Below are positions 6,957 through 16,572 of a stretch of DNA of 64,000 nucleotides, one piece after another. Source of the DNA: CAZPDM01 sp964585305 (GTDB taxonomy: Bacteria; Planctomycetota; Uabimicrobiia; Uabimicrobiales; JABWCH01); NCBI GenBank assembly GCA_964585305.1, contig CAZPDM010000003.1:1-64000 (forward strand), read 5' to 3'. The position numbers and the translations under genes were made by a program. The number at the start of each line of letters is the position of its first letter. Position 1 is the stretch's first letter. The notes under the pieces were generated by a model. It was not told where the DNA came from and ran no database searches. It worked only from the letters and a program-made list of their open reading frames with translations.

Positions 6957-8384
6957 ATGCAAATAAGTATATTAGATAGTAGCATTATAGTAGGCTATAT
7001 ATTGGCACTTTTAGGTATTGGGGTTTGGCAAAGTCGCCAACCGTGTGAAACAACAGAATATTTATTGGCAGGACGACGATTGACCCTGCCAATTTTTATC
7101 GCAACGCTTGTCGCAACTATCTATGGTGGAATATTTGGTATAGCAGAATTTGCAAGTCGTTATGGGCTAGCAGTTTGGTTAACTCAAGGGATATTTTGGT
7201 ATTTTATATATATATTATTTGCCTTAGTTTTAGCTGTGCGTATTCAAAAGATGCGTTTTTTTACTATAGCTGACATTTTAGAAAATCGATATAATATTCA
7301 AGTAGCAAAACTTGGTGGTATTTTTACCTATCTTATGATTAACCCTGCCCCATATTTTTTTTCATTGGGAATGATTACAAGTTTGCTTACAGGCTTGCCT
7401 CTTGTATGGACAATCATTATTAGTACTATAATTATGATACTCTATACAATTTTTTCAGGCTTTCGGGGTGTCATTTATACAGATGTATTGCAGTTTATTC
7501 TTATGTACGTTTCTTTTGGAATTCTTTTTATTGCAACATTAGCATATTTTGGTGGATGGTCATTTTTAGATGAATATTTAAATCGCTTTTCTGGTTTTGA
7601 TAAACATTTGAATATTACAGGAAACATGTCATTGGGGCAACTCTTAGCATGGGCAGGGTTAGCCTGTTGGGCTTTAGTGGATCCTAATTTTTATCAACGT
7701 TGCTATGCTGCAGGCACACCTCAAACTGCCCGAAAAGGTATTTTAATTTCAATACTCTTTTGGGCCACTTTTGATATTTTCTCCTGCATGACTGCTCTTT
7801 ATGGTATTGCTGCACATAATGCAAAAATTATAACAATTACTTCAAATAGCCTTATTCATATTACGTTGGCAGATTTCCTACTTTATCCAGGAATAAAAGG
7901 ATTATTCTTTGCAGGTGTTTTAGCGATAATCATGTCCACTGCGGATTCTAATTTATTTGCTGCAGCCGTTAATCTCTCTCAAGATTATTATTGGCGGGTT
8001 CGTAATCGCAATGCTACAAGTAAACAGATGATTCGTGCCACCCAAATTTCTATTATTATTACAGGCGTTTTTGCCGCGGGATTAGCAATTGCTATGCCTT
8101 CTGTCGTAGATCTCTGGTATTCCTTAGGTACAATAGGTTTAGCCGGATTACTTTTACCTGTTTTAGCCAGTTTTACTAAACGTACTTGGCCTGTAGCTTG
8201 TGCTATCATGAGTATGAGCTTGGGTTCTGCTACTGCACTTGTTTGGTTGGTTTTAGGCATCATCAATAAGAATAACGAAGGATTTCAATATCCATTAAAT
8301 TGCCAGCCTTTATATATTGGTTTGCTTGCTGCAATTTTAGGTTGGTCGATAGGATTTTTTTTCAAAAAAAATGATTCAAAATGA
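6957..8384 (+). CDS. Sodium:solute symporter (SSS family)
   Basis: A 475-aa inner-membrane protein with about 12-13 hydrophobic helices, the usual size for the SSS/solute:sodium symporter family. Typical features are the N-terminal 'YLLAGRRL' stretch after helix 1, the helix 2 region IATLVATIYGGIFGIAEFASRYG, the Ala/Gly-rich 'GFRGVIYTDVLQFILMY' of helix 5-6, and the IIMSTADSNLFAAAVNLSQDYY motif of helix 8, which contributes to the sodium site in this family. The substrate cannot be told from sequence. AAGGAAGATAG precedes the ATG. It lies between aroF and a protease gene, all in the same direction, so co-transcription is possible. Confidence 0.88.
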   Translation: MQISILDSSIIVGYILALLGIGVWQSRQPCETTEYLLAGRRLTLPIFIATLVATIYGGIFGIAEFASRYGLAVWLTQGIFWYFIYILFALVLAVRIQKMRFFTIADILENRYNIQVAKLGGIFTYLMINPAPYFFSLGMITSLLTGLPLVWTIIISTIIMILYTIFSGFRGVIYTDVLQFILMYVSFGILFIATLAYFGGWSFLDEYLNRFSGFDKHLNITGNMSLGQLLAWAGLACWALVDPNFYQRCYAAGTPQTARKGILISILFWATFDIFSCMTALYGIAAHNAKIITITSNSLIHITLADFLLYPGIKGLFFAGVLAIIMSTADSNLFAAAVNLSQDYYWRVRNRNATSKQMIRATQISIIITGVFAAGLAIAMPSVVDLWYSLGTIGLAGLLLPVLASFTKRTWPVACAIMSMSLGSATALVWLVLGIINKNNEGFQYPLNCQPLYIGLLAAILGWSIGFFFKKNDSK

Positions 8385-8414
8385 TTCAAAAAATATGTTC
8401 AAGGAATTTTTAGA

Positions 8415-9665
8415 ATGACTACTGTTACTTTAATTACTATTTTTGTTTCCTTATATCTTGCCCATTTTTTTCTGGATGCAATTCTTTCTTATATCAATAT
8501 CCAACACCAAAAAAAATATCAAAAACCTCCAGAAATTTTTGCTCCGTATATTCCACAAGAACGATATGAAAAAAGCCTGGCTTATAATCAAGAACATTAT
8601 CGTTTAGATACAATTTCCACGACTATTTCTTCTATTATATTTTTAGCTTTTGTATATACAGGGTTGCTAAATAGCCTTGATATTTGGTTAAGAGGATATA
8701 TTAGCTCAGATGTTCATCGTGGAATATTATTTTTTATGATTTTGGCTGGCGGTTCTTGGGTGATTGGAATTCCTTTTGATCTTTATGGCACATTTGTCAT
8801 TGAACAAAAGTTTGGTTTCAATCAGCAAACTTGGAAATTATGGATGAAAGATCAAGTTAAGAGCTTGCTTCTTTCTTGTATTATTTTAATTCCTTTAGGA
8901 TATGCAGTTTTTGCATTTATGCAATTTAGTGGCATGTATTGGTGGCTTTATTGTTGGTTGCTTTTCTTTGGATATAGTTTATTTATTGCTCAAGTTTATC
9001 CTATTTGGATAGCACCGATATTTAATAAATTTACTCCTCTTGCCGAAGGTGAATTGCGAACAAAAATTCAAGCATTGGCTCAAAAAGCTAATTTCCCTAT
9101 GGCTAATATTTATATTATGGATGCTACAACCCGTTCAAAGCATTCAAATGCTTACTTTGCAGGTTTCGGAAAAACCAAAAGATTAGTTTTGTACGATACG
9201 TTAATTCAAGATTTCACGACAGATGAAATTTTGACTATTGTTGCCCATGAAATGGGACATTATCATAAAAAACATATCATCAAACACCTGATAGTTTCTC
9301 AAGTTACTACTCTTGCATTTTTATATTTTTTAAGTTTAGCAATATCTCATCCATATCTTTATCAAACTTTTCTTGTGCAAAATTATCCTAGCATTTATTT
9401 AGGGCTATTGCTTCTTTCTTTTGTAACCTCTATTATTATGGCTTTCTTTAGCCCGCTTTTTAATTTACAAAGTTGGAAATATGAAACAGAGGCAGATCAT
9501 TATGGCTATGATCTTACTCAGAATGCAGAAGCAACAAAAACCATGTTTATAAAATTGGCTGAAAAAAATCTTTCTAATCTTACTCCGCATCCCATTTATG
9601 CAAGATTTTATTATTCCCATCCTCCAATATGGCAAAGACTTAAAAATTTAGGATTAGCAAGTTAG
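8415..9665 (+). CDS. Ste24-type M48 zinc metalloprotease (CAAX protease-like)
   Basis: A 416-aa integral membrane protease. The first 200 residues hold several membrane helices typical of the M48 N-terminal domain. The catalytic zinc motif HEMGH is at residues 278-282 (IVAHEMGHYHKKH), and the third ligand is most likely Glu359 in YETEADHYGYD. The conserved IYIMDATTRSKHSNAYFAGFGKTKRLVLYDTL segment before the motif is a hallmark of Ste24/HtpX enzymes. In eukaryotes Ste24 cleaves prenylated CAAX proteins; bacterial relatives are thought to act in membrane protein quality control. The gene starts 30 bp after the symporter and ends 25 bp before pgi. All catalytic residues are present. Confidence 0.92.
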   Translation: MTTVTLITIFVSLYLAHFFLDAILSYINIQHQKKYQKPPEIFAPYIPQERYEKSLAYNQEHYRLDTISTTISSIIFLAFVYTGLLNSLDIWLRGYISSDVHRGILFFMILAGGSWVIGIPFDLYGTFVIEQKFGFNQQTWKLWMKDQVKSLLLSCIILIPLGYAVFAFMQFSGMYWWLYCWLLFFGYSLFIAQVYPIWIAPIFNKFTPLAEGELRTKIQALAQKANFPMANIYIMDATTRSKHSNAYFAGFGKTKRLVLYDTLIQDFTTDEILTIVAHEMGHYHKKHIIKHLIVSQVTTLAFLYFLSLAISHPYLYQTFLVQNYPSIYLGLLLLSFVTSIIMAFFSPLFNLQSWKYETEADHYGYDLTQNAEATKTMFIKLAEKNLSNLTPHPIYARFYYSHPPIWQRLKNLGLAS

Positions 9666-9690
9666 AAATTTTTTATAAAGGATTCTTTGT

Positions 9691-11337
9691 ATGCAAGAAT
9701 TAAGTTTTACTCAAGCAAGTGAAATGCTTTCTCGCTTGCCAAATATTTCTAAAAAACATTTGCAAGAATTATTTGCAGAAGATTCGCAACGCCACGAAAA
9801 ATTTAGTATTTCGACACAACATCTTTATTTTGATTATTCCCGTCAACGTGTAACTTCAGAGACAATTCGATTACTTATAGAATTAGCGAAAGCACAAAAA
9901 TTAGAAGAAAAACGCAATGAAATGTTTGCAGGAAAAAAGATCAATTGTTCTGAAGAGCGGTCTGTACTGCATATTGCATTAAGAAGCCCAAAAGAAAAAA
10001 GTATTTTAGTAGATGGAAAAGACGTTATTCCTGACGTACATAGTGTTTTGGCCAAGATTGAAAAATTTACAAAAGAAATTCATGATGGAACAAAAAGAGG
10101 TGCGACAGGAAAAAAATTAAAAAATATATTGGCTATTGGAATAGGTGGTTCGTACCTTGGTCCGGAATGCCTTGCTTTAGCCTGTCGCCCCTATCGTCAT
10201 CCAGACATGTCTTTAAGATTTGTTGCAAACATTGACGGAACAGATTTTACAAATAATACACAAGATTGGTCAGCAGAGGAAACTCTTGTTATTATCATTT
10301 CTAAAACATTCACCACTGCTGAAACTATGCACAATGCACGCACAGCAAGAGAATGGTTGATTTCAAGTATTAAAAATTCTGATCCCCATTGTATAGAAAA
10401 AGATATTATTGAAAAGCATTGCATTGCTGTTTCTACTGCCGAAAAATTAGTCAAAGATTTTGGCATTGCAATTGATAACATGTTTGGCTTCTGGGATTGG
10501 GTTGGCGGAAGATTTAGCGTAACCTCTGCAGTTGGTGCTGTTCCATTATCCCTTTATCTTGGATATAAAAATTTCCAAGAAATTTTAAATGGCGCGTATT
10601 GGATGGATCAACATTTTCTTACTGCTCCTCTGGAAAAGAATATCCCGGTAATTTGCGGGTTGATTGATATATGGAATATCAATTTTCTTGGATTAAAATG
10701 TCGAGCACTTTTGCCATATTCCCAGGGATTAGCAAGACTCGCAGCCTATACTCAACAGGGAGAAATGGAAAGCAATGGAAAATCCGTTGATATTAAAGGA
10801 ATTCCTGTTAATTTTTCAACGGGTGAAGTCGTTTTTGGCGAGCCTGGAACAAATGGTCAGCATTCTTTTTATCAACTTATTCATCAGGGCAGTCAAATTA
10901 TTCCTTGCGATTTTTTAGGTTTTATAGAACCGGAAGCAGATCCGTTACATACCAATAAAAATCTAGTTACTCATCATGAAGAATTGCTTACTAATTTCTT
11001 AGCTCAACCGGATGCCTTAGCATTTGGCAAAAAAGATTCATTATCTCATAAAAACTTTGATGGAAATCGTCCGTCAAATTCATTCCTTTTTCAAAAACTA
11101 GATCCTTTCACTGCAGGCTTGATTATTTCTCTTACAGAACATCGTATTGCTGTTAAAGGCTTTGTTTGGGGAATAAACAGCTTTGATCAATTTGGCGTAG
11201 AATTAGGTAAAAAGCTAGGCTCTGCACTACGAGATAAGATTATTGACTATCATGCCAAAGGTTCATACAACAAAGAAGGACTAAACCCTTCAACAATCAA
11301 AATGCTGGACTATATCTTGAAAAAACAACTTCCATAA
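9691..11337 (+). CDS. pgi: Glucose-6-phosphate isomerase
   Basis: Interconverts glucose 6-phosphate and fructose 6-phosphate in glycolysis and gluconeogenesis. The 548-aa length is normal for the large bacterial form. Both family signatures are visible: DWVGGRFSVTSAVG at about 268-281 and GINSFDQFGVELGKKLG near residue 492. The phosphate-binding IGIGGSYLGPE and SKTFTTAET segments are also present, as are TQQGEMESNGK and the catalytic-site GEPGTNGQHSFYQLIHQG. AAGGATTCTTTGTATG supplies the ribosome-binding site. It is the last of a same-direction run that starts with aroF. Confidence 0.97.
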   Translation: MQELSFTQASEMLSRLPNISKKHLQELFAEDSQRHEKFSISTQHLYFDYSRQRVTSETIRLLIELAKAQKLEEKRNEMFAGKKINCSEERSVLHIALRSPKEKSILVDGKDVIPDVHSVLAKIEKFTKEIHDGTKRGATGKKLKNILAIGIGGSYLGPECLALACRPYRHPDMSLRFVANIDGTDFTNNTQDWSAEETLVIIISKTFTTAETMHNARTAREWLISSIKNSDPHCIEKDIIEKHCIAVSTAEKLVKDFGIAIDNMFGFWDWVGGRFSVTSAVGAVPLSLYLGYKNFQEILNGAYWMDQHFLTAPLEKNIPVICGLIDIWNINFLGLKCRALLPYSQGLARLAAYTQQGEMESNGKSVDIKGIPVNFSTGEVVFGEPGTNGQHSFYQLIHQGSQIIPCDFLGFIEPEADPLHTNKNLVTHHEELLTNFLAQPDALAFGKKDSLSHKNFDGNRPSNSFLFQKLDPFTAGLIISLTEHRIAVKGFVWGINSFDQFGVELGKKLGSALRDKIIDYHAKGSYNKEGLNPSTIKMLDYILKKQLP

Positions 11338-11517
11338 AAAAAACGGACAATGCAAGTTGTCGGACATTTTGTAGCAAGGAGGCGCGTTATGACTTAAATT
11401 AGATATAGATGCGACTTAAATACACAGAAAGATATCTCTCTGCTATAAATAAATGGCTGGAGTATCTTAATAAAAAAATAATAATTTTTCAACAAATCAT
11501 TTTAGAAGAGAGAAACA

Positions 11518-11913
11518 ATGTACAAAATTGAAAAAAGACCTTCTGGCTATATTTTAACCTTTTCCGGCCAAATTGGTGCAATTGAAATGCAACGTTGGGT
11601 TGACGAGTCAAAGAAAAAATTAGATTTGGAAACGCGCAATTCATTTGGTGTAATCATTGATATGAGAGATTTACAACCATTGAATAACGATGCAGGAGTA
11701 CTGATGAAAGCTGGGCAAAAATTATACAAAGAAAAAGGAATGAAAAGAAGTGCGGTACTCTTAAGTTCGGATGACGTTTGTCAACAGTTTAAAAATATTG
11801 CAATCCAAACTGGAATATACGCTACGGAAAGGTATATTAACGCAATATCTATATCTAATCCTATTGAGAAAGCAGTCGATTGGGTAAAAGATGGCATAGA
11901 CCCAGATAAATAA
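11518..11913 (+). CDS. STAS/SpoIIAA-like small protein
   Basis: A 131-aa cytoplasmic protein. The alternating pattern (YILTFSGQIGAIEMQRWVDESKK, FGVIIDMRDLQPLNNDAGVLMKAGQKLYKEKGMKRSAVLLSS) resembles the STAS fold of anti-sigma-factor antagonists and SpoIIAA-like (DUF3478-type) proteins: a strand, a regulatory helix, and a 'viIDmrdl' central strand. STAS proteins usually act in partner-switching regulation controlled by Ser/Thr phosphorylation. Two Ser/Thr kinase genes lie downstream on the opposite strand, but no direct link is shown. AAGAGAGAAACAATG gives a plausible ribosome-binding site. It shares a bidirectional terminator with the convergent kinase gene. Confidence 0.65.
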   Translation: MYKIEKRPSGYILTFSGQIGAIEMQRWVDESKKKLDLETRNSFGVIIDMRDLQPLNNDAGVLMKAGQKLYKEKGMKRSAVLLSSDDVCQQFKNIAIQTGIYATERYINAISISNPIEKAVDWVKDGIDPDK

Positions 11914-11961
11914 TTCCAAAACGATTCGCAACTTAGAATTGGATTGAAGTAATCTATTTAC

Positions 11962-12000
11962 AAAAAAAAGATGCGTCGGTTTTTTACGCATCTTTTTTTT
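11962..12000. terminator. Bidirectional terminator
   Basis: Perfect 15-bp stem (11962-11976 with 11986-12000) with A8/T8 outer tracts, between convergent genes. Its right end overlaps the stop codon of the kinase gene. Confidence 0.85.
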
Positions 12001-13558
12001 ATTTTTCTTCTTTTAAATAATTTTCTATGATTATTCTGGGAAGTAGCGGATTCAAAATTTTTGGGAGTGGTTTTTGTAAAATATTTCGTGCTTGTTCTAT
12101 TTTTTTTGTAGCAACTAGTTTGTGTATTTGTAAAGAAAGTATTTCTTCTTCTATCAAAGATTCTAAAATTTCATAAGCGTATAAATTATGAGTTTCATCT
12201 TTCCATAAAGAAAGATTCTTTTTTGCTTGCTCATAGTTCTGCGTCTGAATATTTTTCAGTATGGCTTGCATAAGAATTGTATTTTTTTTATGTTGGAGAG
12301 ATGGATCATTTTTATTTGTTTGCTGTAAACAAACGTAAGCCTGTTCATAATTTTTTTCGGCAAGCATTTTATTTGCTTCTTGTTGAAAAAAATTACTTTG
12401 TTGATTCTTATGTAAAAAAAAGGCAGTTGGTAATAATACAAGAAAAATAATAAGAGCGGCAAAAATGCCAATACGAATTTGTCGTTGGCAACGTCCCCAA
12501 TATGTTTGAAATAATATTTGGCTTGCAGGGAAAGACCACCACCAAATTTTCTTTTGGCATATTTCCAACGCATTGATAAAGTCTCTTGCACAACGAAAGC
12601 GTTGTTTAGGATCTTTATTTAATGCTTTTAATATTACTATATCTAAAAAAGTAGGAATATTTCCAAGCTGATTTTTTTTAAATATTTTTCTTAGTGGTGT
12701 AGGATTCTTGCGAACAATATCACGTAAGATTTTATCTCTGTTTCCCTCGTTAAAAGGAGGAGTCCCAGTTAATAAGTGGTACATAAGAGATGCAACAGCA
12801 TAAATATCAGTTTCTCTCCCCATCTTTCCTTTTACAACTTGTTCTGGAGCCATATAACGAGTAGTTCCAATGATAAAACCTGTTCGCGTTAAGGATTCGC
12901 AAACAAATCCTCCTGCATCAGAAAATACTTTAGCTATTCCAAAATCTAATACTCTTACTTGTATTCCATTAGTATTTTCTTCGATCATGATATTTGCAGG
13001 TTTTATATCTCGATGAATAACTCCTTTGCTATGTGCAATTTCTAAAGCAGCTAAAATCTGTTTCCCAATATCAATAACGCGAGGTATGGGCAACCGCGGT
13101 TGCAATTCTAAAATATTTCTAAGACTTTGCCCTGGGCAAAAATCCATCACCATAAAATGGATGCCTTTGCGAGTACGATGTAGATTTCTGACCATAATAA
13201 TACCTGGGTGTACTAGCTCTGAAGCAATTTTTGCTTCATTTAAAAATCGTCTTTCTTGATGTTCAGGAATTAAATAAGGTTTGAGAACTTTAATGGCGAC
13301 AGGAATATTTAAAATCAAATCTGTCGCACGATATACACGTCCCATAGCTCCATCGGCAAGATGTGCATCTATGCGATACCTTTTTTCTAATATTTTTCCG
13401 ATAAGACGGTTTTGAGTATTAGTATCGCTCAAATCTGCAAGTTTGGGAATACGAACATAGCGATGACATTGCGGACAACGAATTTCCGTACGATTTTCTT
13501 CGGTGGAAATTTGAATACGATAACCACATGAACATCCTAAAATAAAATATTTTGGCAC
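11999..13558 (-). CDS. Membrane-anchored Ser/Thr protein kinase with N-terminal zinc ribbon
   Basis: A 519-aa Hanks-type kinase. Cys9, Cys11, Cys28 and Cys31 (CSC..CPQC) form a zinc-ribbon-like N-terminus. The kinase domain spans about 58-330: Gly loop GAMGRVYRA, catalytic Lys in VAIKVL, HRDIKPAN at about 180, DFGIAK at about 203 and YMAPEQ at about 240, so it should be active. One membrane helix at about 360-381 is followed by a roughly 135-residue extracytoplasmic region with Glu/Gln/Lys-rich helical repeats (EKNYEQAYVCLQQ, TQNYEQAKKNLSLW) that look TPR-like. The start is GTG; the zinc ribbon begins right after it, so no later start fits. It lies 164 bp downstream of the multi-HTH protein gene. 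Confidence 0.92.
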   Translation of the reverse strand: MPKYFILGCSCGYRIQISTEENRTEIRCPQCHRYVRIPKLADLSDTNTQNRLIGKILEKRYRIDAHLADGAMGRVYRATDLILNIPVAIKVLKPYLIPEHQERRFLNEAKIASELVHPGIIMVRNLHRTRKGIHFMVMDFCPGQSLRNILELQPRLPIPRVIDIGKQILAALEIAHSKGVIHRDIKPANIMIEENTNGIQVRVLDFGIAKVFSDAGGFVCESLTRTGFIIGTTRYMAPEQVVKGKMGRETDIYAVASLMYHLLTGTPPFNEGNRDKILRDIVRKNPTPLRKIFKKNQLGNIPTFLDIVILKALNKDPKQRFRCARDFINALEICQKKIWWWSFPASQILFQTYWGRCQRQIRIGIFAALIIFLVLLPTAFFLHKNQQSNFFQQEANKMLAEKNYEQAYVCLQQTNKNDPSLQHKKNTILMQAILKNIQTQNYEQAKKNLSLWKDETHNLYAYEILESLIEEEILSLQIHKLVATKKIEQARNILQKPLPKILNPLLPRIIIENYLKEEK

Positions 13559-13648
13559 GATGGAAAACTTTCTATTGGAAAATAGCTCTTAAAATTAAAT
13601 AATTATTTCCAACTAAATAGCAAGAATATTTTTATAAGAGATATTAAA

Positions 13649-13688
13649 TGCTTTCTTTATCATTAAAAAAAATCTGATAAAGAAAGCA
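13649..13688 (-). terminator. Stem-loop after multi-HTH gene
   Basis: Perfect 14-bp stem (13649-13662 with 13675-13688) and a 12-base A-rich loop. It lies just downstream of the stop of the minus-strand gene at 13723. The T tract is weak on that strand, so termination is likely but not certain. Confidence 0.55.
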
Positions 13689-13722
13689 CTTTTATAAAAA
13701 TGGACACAAAAATATAATAACG

Positions 13723-16497
13723 CTATTCTTCTTGAATAATAGCATCCCCTTCACCCATAAGAATTGTGGGTTCGATCATTTTTCCCTTTTTTAGTTCATC
13801 AATTTCTTGTTTACGGAAATATTGTGTTCCCTGATAGTTTATACATTTTAAGCTACCTGATTTTACCATTTGGCCAATCTCTGTAGATTCCAATTGTAAT
13901 TCGATTAAGGTTTGTTGTAATGTATAGTAATCTTTGAAATTGACAACATTAGAAGAACTTGAAGATGCTGGTTTTGTAGCAATTCCAGGATGGGTAGTTG
14001 GAAGAGAAGGTTTTGCAGGTTGTGTAATATTAGGTTTTACTGGTTGTGTAACAGTAGGCTTAATTGTAGTAGGCGACTTACTAGCTAAAGAAGCGTTCAC
14101 AGCAGGTTTAGCAGGGATTGGGGATTTAGGTGGACTGCTTGGCATAATTTTTGAGGCAGAACTAACAGATTTTGGAGCTGAGATTATAACTGGTGCATCA
14201 TCTTCTTCTGCTTGATCTGAAGATAAAGGCAATACCATAGTAATTTCGACATCTCCTCGTTTTTTCAATCCATCTAATTCGCTTTTTCTAATCACTCCTC
14301 CAGGTAATAATGTCAAATGTTTTTCATCCACCAATCTTTTCACATCATTTTTACCAATAGAAAGAATTTTTGCTACTTCATCCATTGTATAAGTTTCTTC
14401 AACTATTGGTTTAGCTACTGCAGAAATATTTGGTTTAGCTACTGTTGAGATTGGTGTATTTGCTTTAGCTGTTGGGACTGGGACATTTGTTTTTGATATT
14501 GTTGGAGTGGAGAGATTTGGTTTTGCTACTGTTGGAGCTGGGATATTCGACTTTGTTGCCATTGGAACTGGTTTTGCTACCGCTGGAGCTAAAATACTCG
14601 GTTTTGCTACTGTTGAAGCTGGCTTTGCTATTGCTGGTACTGGAACATTCTTTGAAGCAGCTCCTGCTGTTTTTTGGGCTACTAAATTCATAACTACTTG
14701 TCGATTAAAATAGTATTTATCTCCAATTTTCTGAGCAACCAGTTGTCCCTTCGCAACCATAATTTTTAATGTTTGTTGATCTACTTGTAAAAGTTTTTGA
14801 GCTTCTTCTAAAATGCATAAATCATTTTTAGATTTATCTGTAGTAGGTGCTGGAACTGGAATATTTTTTTGTATAGGAGGAGGTTGAGGTGTTGGAATAT
14901 TTTGAGGTGGAGGCGCATCTTGATTTTGCTGAATAATTGCATTTTTTAATAATAATAAGTCGCTACGCTTAATTTTACGATCATTATTTTGTATATATGG
15001 AGATATTTTAAGTTTTGTAATCCAAATTTTAACAAAATCAATAGAGACACCTAAAACTTGCGCTGATTCTGCAAATGTATAAAAGGGTTTATCATCTCCA
15101 AGTTTTTCTGATGGTGTTTCTGAATGAGTTTGAGGAATAACTAAGTCTGGTTGAATTTCAATACCTGTTGGTACAGTCTTTTCCAAATTCTTATTATCCT
15201 CATCTTCTTCTCCAAAATCTGGTAAAATAACTGTAGGTTCTACCTTCGGCTCAACAGTAGAGATAGCATTTACAGGAGATTCATCATCTTCTATTACTAT
15301 AGCTTCTATAATTTCTTCATCAACAATTTCAACAGGTTGTATAGGTGTTATTAAAGGTTTAGTGGGAATAGATGGTTTTGCAGGAGCCAATGGTACTACA
15401 GGTTTAACAGGAATTGGAGGAGGCATTACAGATTTAGTAGGGATTGGTGGAGGAAGTGGTTTAGGAGAAACTATCGGAGTGGCTACAGGTTTGCTAGGAA
15501 TTGGAGGGGGAATTACAGGCTTAGAAGGGGAAGGAGGAGCAATAGTTTTTACAGGTTCTATTTTTTGAGAGGAGGTTTTCACAGGAAGTGGCTCTGGAGC
15601 ATCATCCATACCAGAGCGTTCATCAACTATCATCATAAGATCAGATTCTTGAGGTCCGCTAGATCGGGCAGATTCTACAACCATTGTTGCATCGACCATC
15701 TTACAATTACGAATAAAATCAATTTCTATCTTTTTAAATCGTAATTTCCCAGTCTTAGGATCAGGAATAGCAGATAATTCTCCTTCATCTAGCATTTTAT
15801 GTAACTGTTCGACTTCTATTTGAAGTTTAGTTAATACATCATCTTGGCTATAAAATTTATCTTCTTGAGGAGAAACTGTTGGAGTCGGTAATTTAGAAGA
15901 TTCAGCTAAATTTGGAGGATTTGTTGTTGGCAGGGGAGATATTTTTGCAGGCTCATATTTTGTTGTTGGAGGTGAAGAAGGTATTGATTTAGGCGGTTCA
16001 GATTTTGTAATTGTTTCTATTTTTTTCGCAGGAGGGACTTCCTCATCCACAACAAAAATATCATCATTTGAGCTTGTATTTTTTTCGACAACGATTGTCA
16101 TTTCAACTTGTTTTGCATTTTTATAACGCTCTATTTCATCCCGATCAAATTTTTTTATGCCTTGTTCTAAATATACCTGAATTTCGCCTTCCTCAACAAG
16201 TTCTTTTAATTGGCGATCCTCCATTTGTAACTCTCGTAATACATCATCCCAAGAATATCTTTTTGGTGGCTGTGATTGTGGTTGTATTAAAGGTTGCAAT
16301 TGCGAAGAAATTTGAGGTTGAGACGTTTTTTGAGGATCTTTGCGAAGATTTTCAACATCACTTTTTTTGAAACGACAGCCTGATTCATTTTTTACAGGCT
16401 GTAATTTTCCAGCTTGGATCAGCTGATTTAAAGTATTTGAATCTACTCCCAAAAATTGAGCCGTTTCTGTAAAAGTAAAAAGTTCTAATTGTGCCAT
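13723..16497 (-). CDS. Seven-module excisionase/MerR-type HTH protein with Pro-rich linkers
   Basis: The 924-aa protein is a chain of short HTH_17-like modules joined by Pro/Lys/Ala-rich linkers. I count seven: about residues 7-55, 81-130, 216-275, 468-525, 556-612, 699-755 and 855-912. Each follows one plan: Y/F-T/S-x-x-x-A/V-x-x-L, a turn, then Lxx(M/L)VxxGxL and a closing F/R-x-x-E/D-(V/I) strand-helix. Modules 2, 3, 6 and 7 are followed by a similar short tail (EMTIVV, DATMVV, EITMVL, EPTILM). Linkers contain KPxxP repeats and are probably disordered. There is no signal peptide or membrane helix. AAGGAAGGATTC precedes the ATG. HTH_17 modules occur in excisionases and as protein-binding modules; seven in a row is unusual. 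The role is unknown; a Ser/Thr kinase gene lies directly downstream. Confidence 0.85.
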   Translation of the reverse strand: MAQLELFTFTETAQFLGVDSNTLNQLIQAGKLQPVKNESGCRFKKSDVENLRKDPQKTSQPQISSQLQPLIQPQSQPPKRYSWDDVLRELQMEDRQLKELVEEGEIQVYLEQGIKKFDRDEIERYKNAKQVEMTIVVEKNTSSNDDIFVVDEEVPPAKKIETITKSEPPKSIPSSPPTTKYEPAKISPLPTTNPPNLAESSKLPTPTVSPQEDKFYSQDDVLTKLQIEVEQLHKMLDEGELSAIPDPKTGKLRFKKIEIDFIRNCKMVDATMVVESARSSGPQESDLMMIVDERSGMDDAPEPLPVKTSSQKIEPVKTIAPPSPSKPVIPPPIPSKPVATPIVSPKPLPPPIPTKSVMPPPIPVKPVVPLAPAKPSIPTKPLITPIQPVEIVDEEIIEAIVIEDDESPVNAISTVEPKVEPTVILPDFGEEDEDNKNLEKTVPTGIEIQPDLVIPQTHSETPSEKLGDDKPFYTFAESAQVLGVSIDFVKIWITKLKISPYIQNNDRKIKRSDLLLLKNAIIQQNQDAPPPQNIPTPQPPPIQKNIPVPAPTTDKSKNDLCILEEAQKLLQVDQQTLKIMVAKGQLVAQKIGDKYYFNRQVVMNLVAQKTAGAASKNVPVPAIAKPASTVAKPSILAPAVAKPVPMATKSNIPAPTVAKPNLSTPTISKTNVPVPTAKANTPISTVAKPNISAVAKPIVEETYTMDEVAKILSIGKNDVKRLVDEKHLTLLPGGVIRKSELDGLKKRGDVEITMVLPLSSDQAEEDDAPVIISAPKSVSSASKIMPSSPPKSPIPAKPAVNASLASKSPTTIKPTVTQPVKPNITQPAKPSLPTTHPGIATKPASSSSSNVVNFKDYYTLQQTLIELQLESTEIGQMVKSGSLKCINYQGTQYFRKQEIDELKKGKMIEPTILMGEGDAIIQEE

Positions 16498-16572
16498 GAA
16501 TCCTTCCTTTTCCTGTCTTAATCTATATATTGCCTAGGAAATATAGACTTTAATACTTAGGAAAGTAATTTA

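Noticed and set aside
13934..15568. Plus-strand open frames with Gly/Leu-rich, low-complexity products
   Set aside because: They are antisense shadows of the Pro/Lys/Ala-rich linkers in the multi-HTH gene and carry no start signals.
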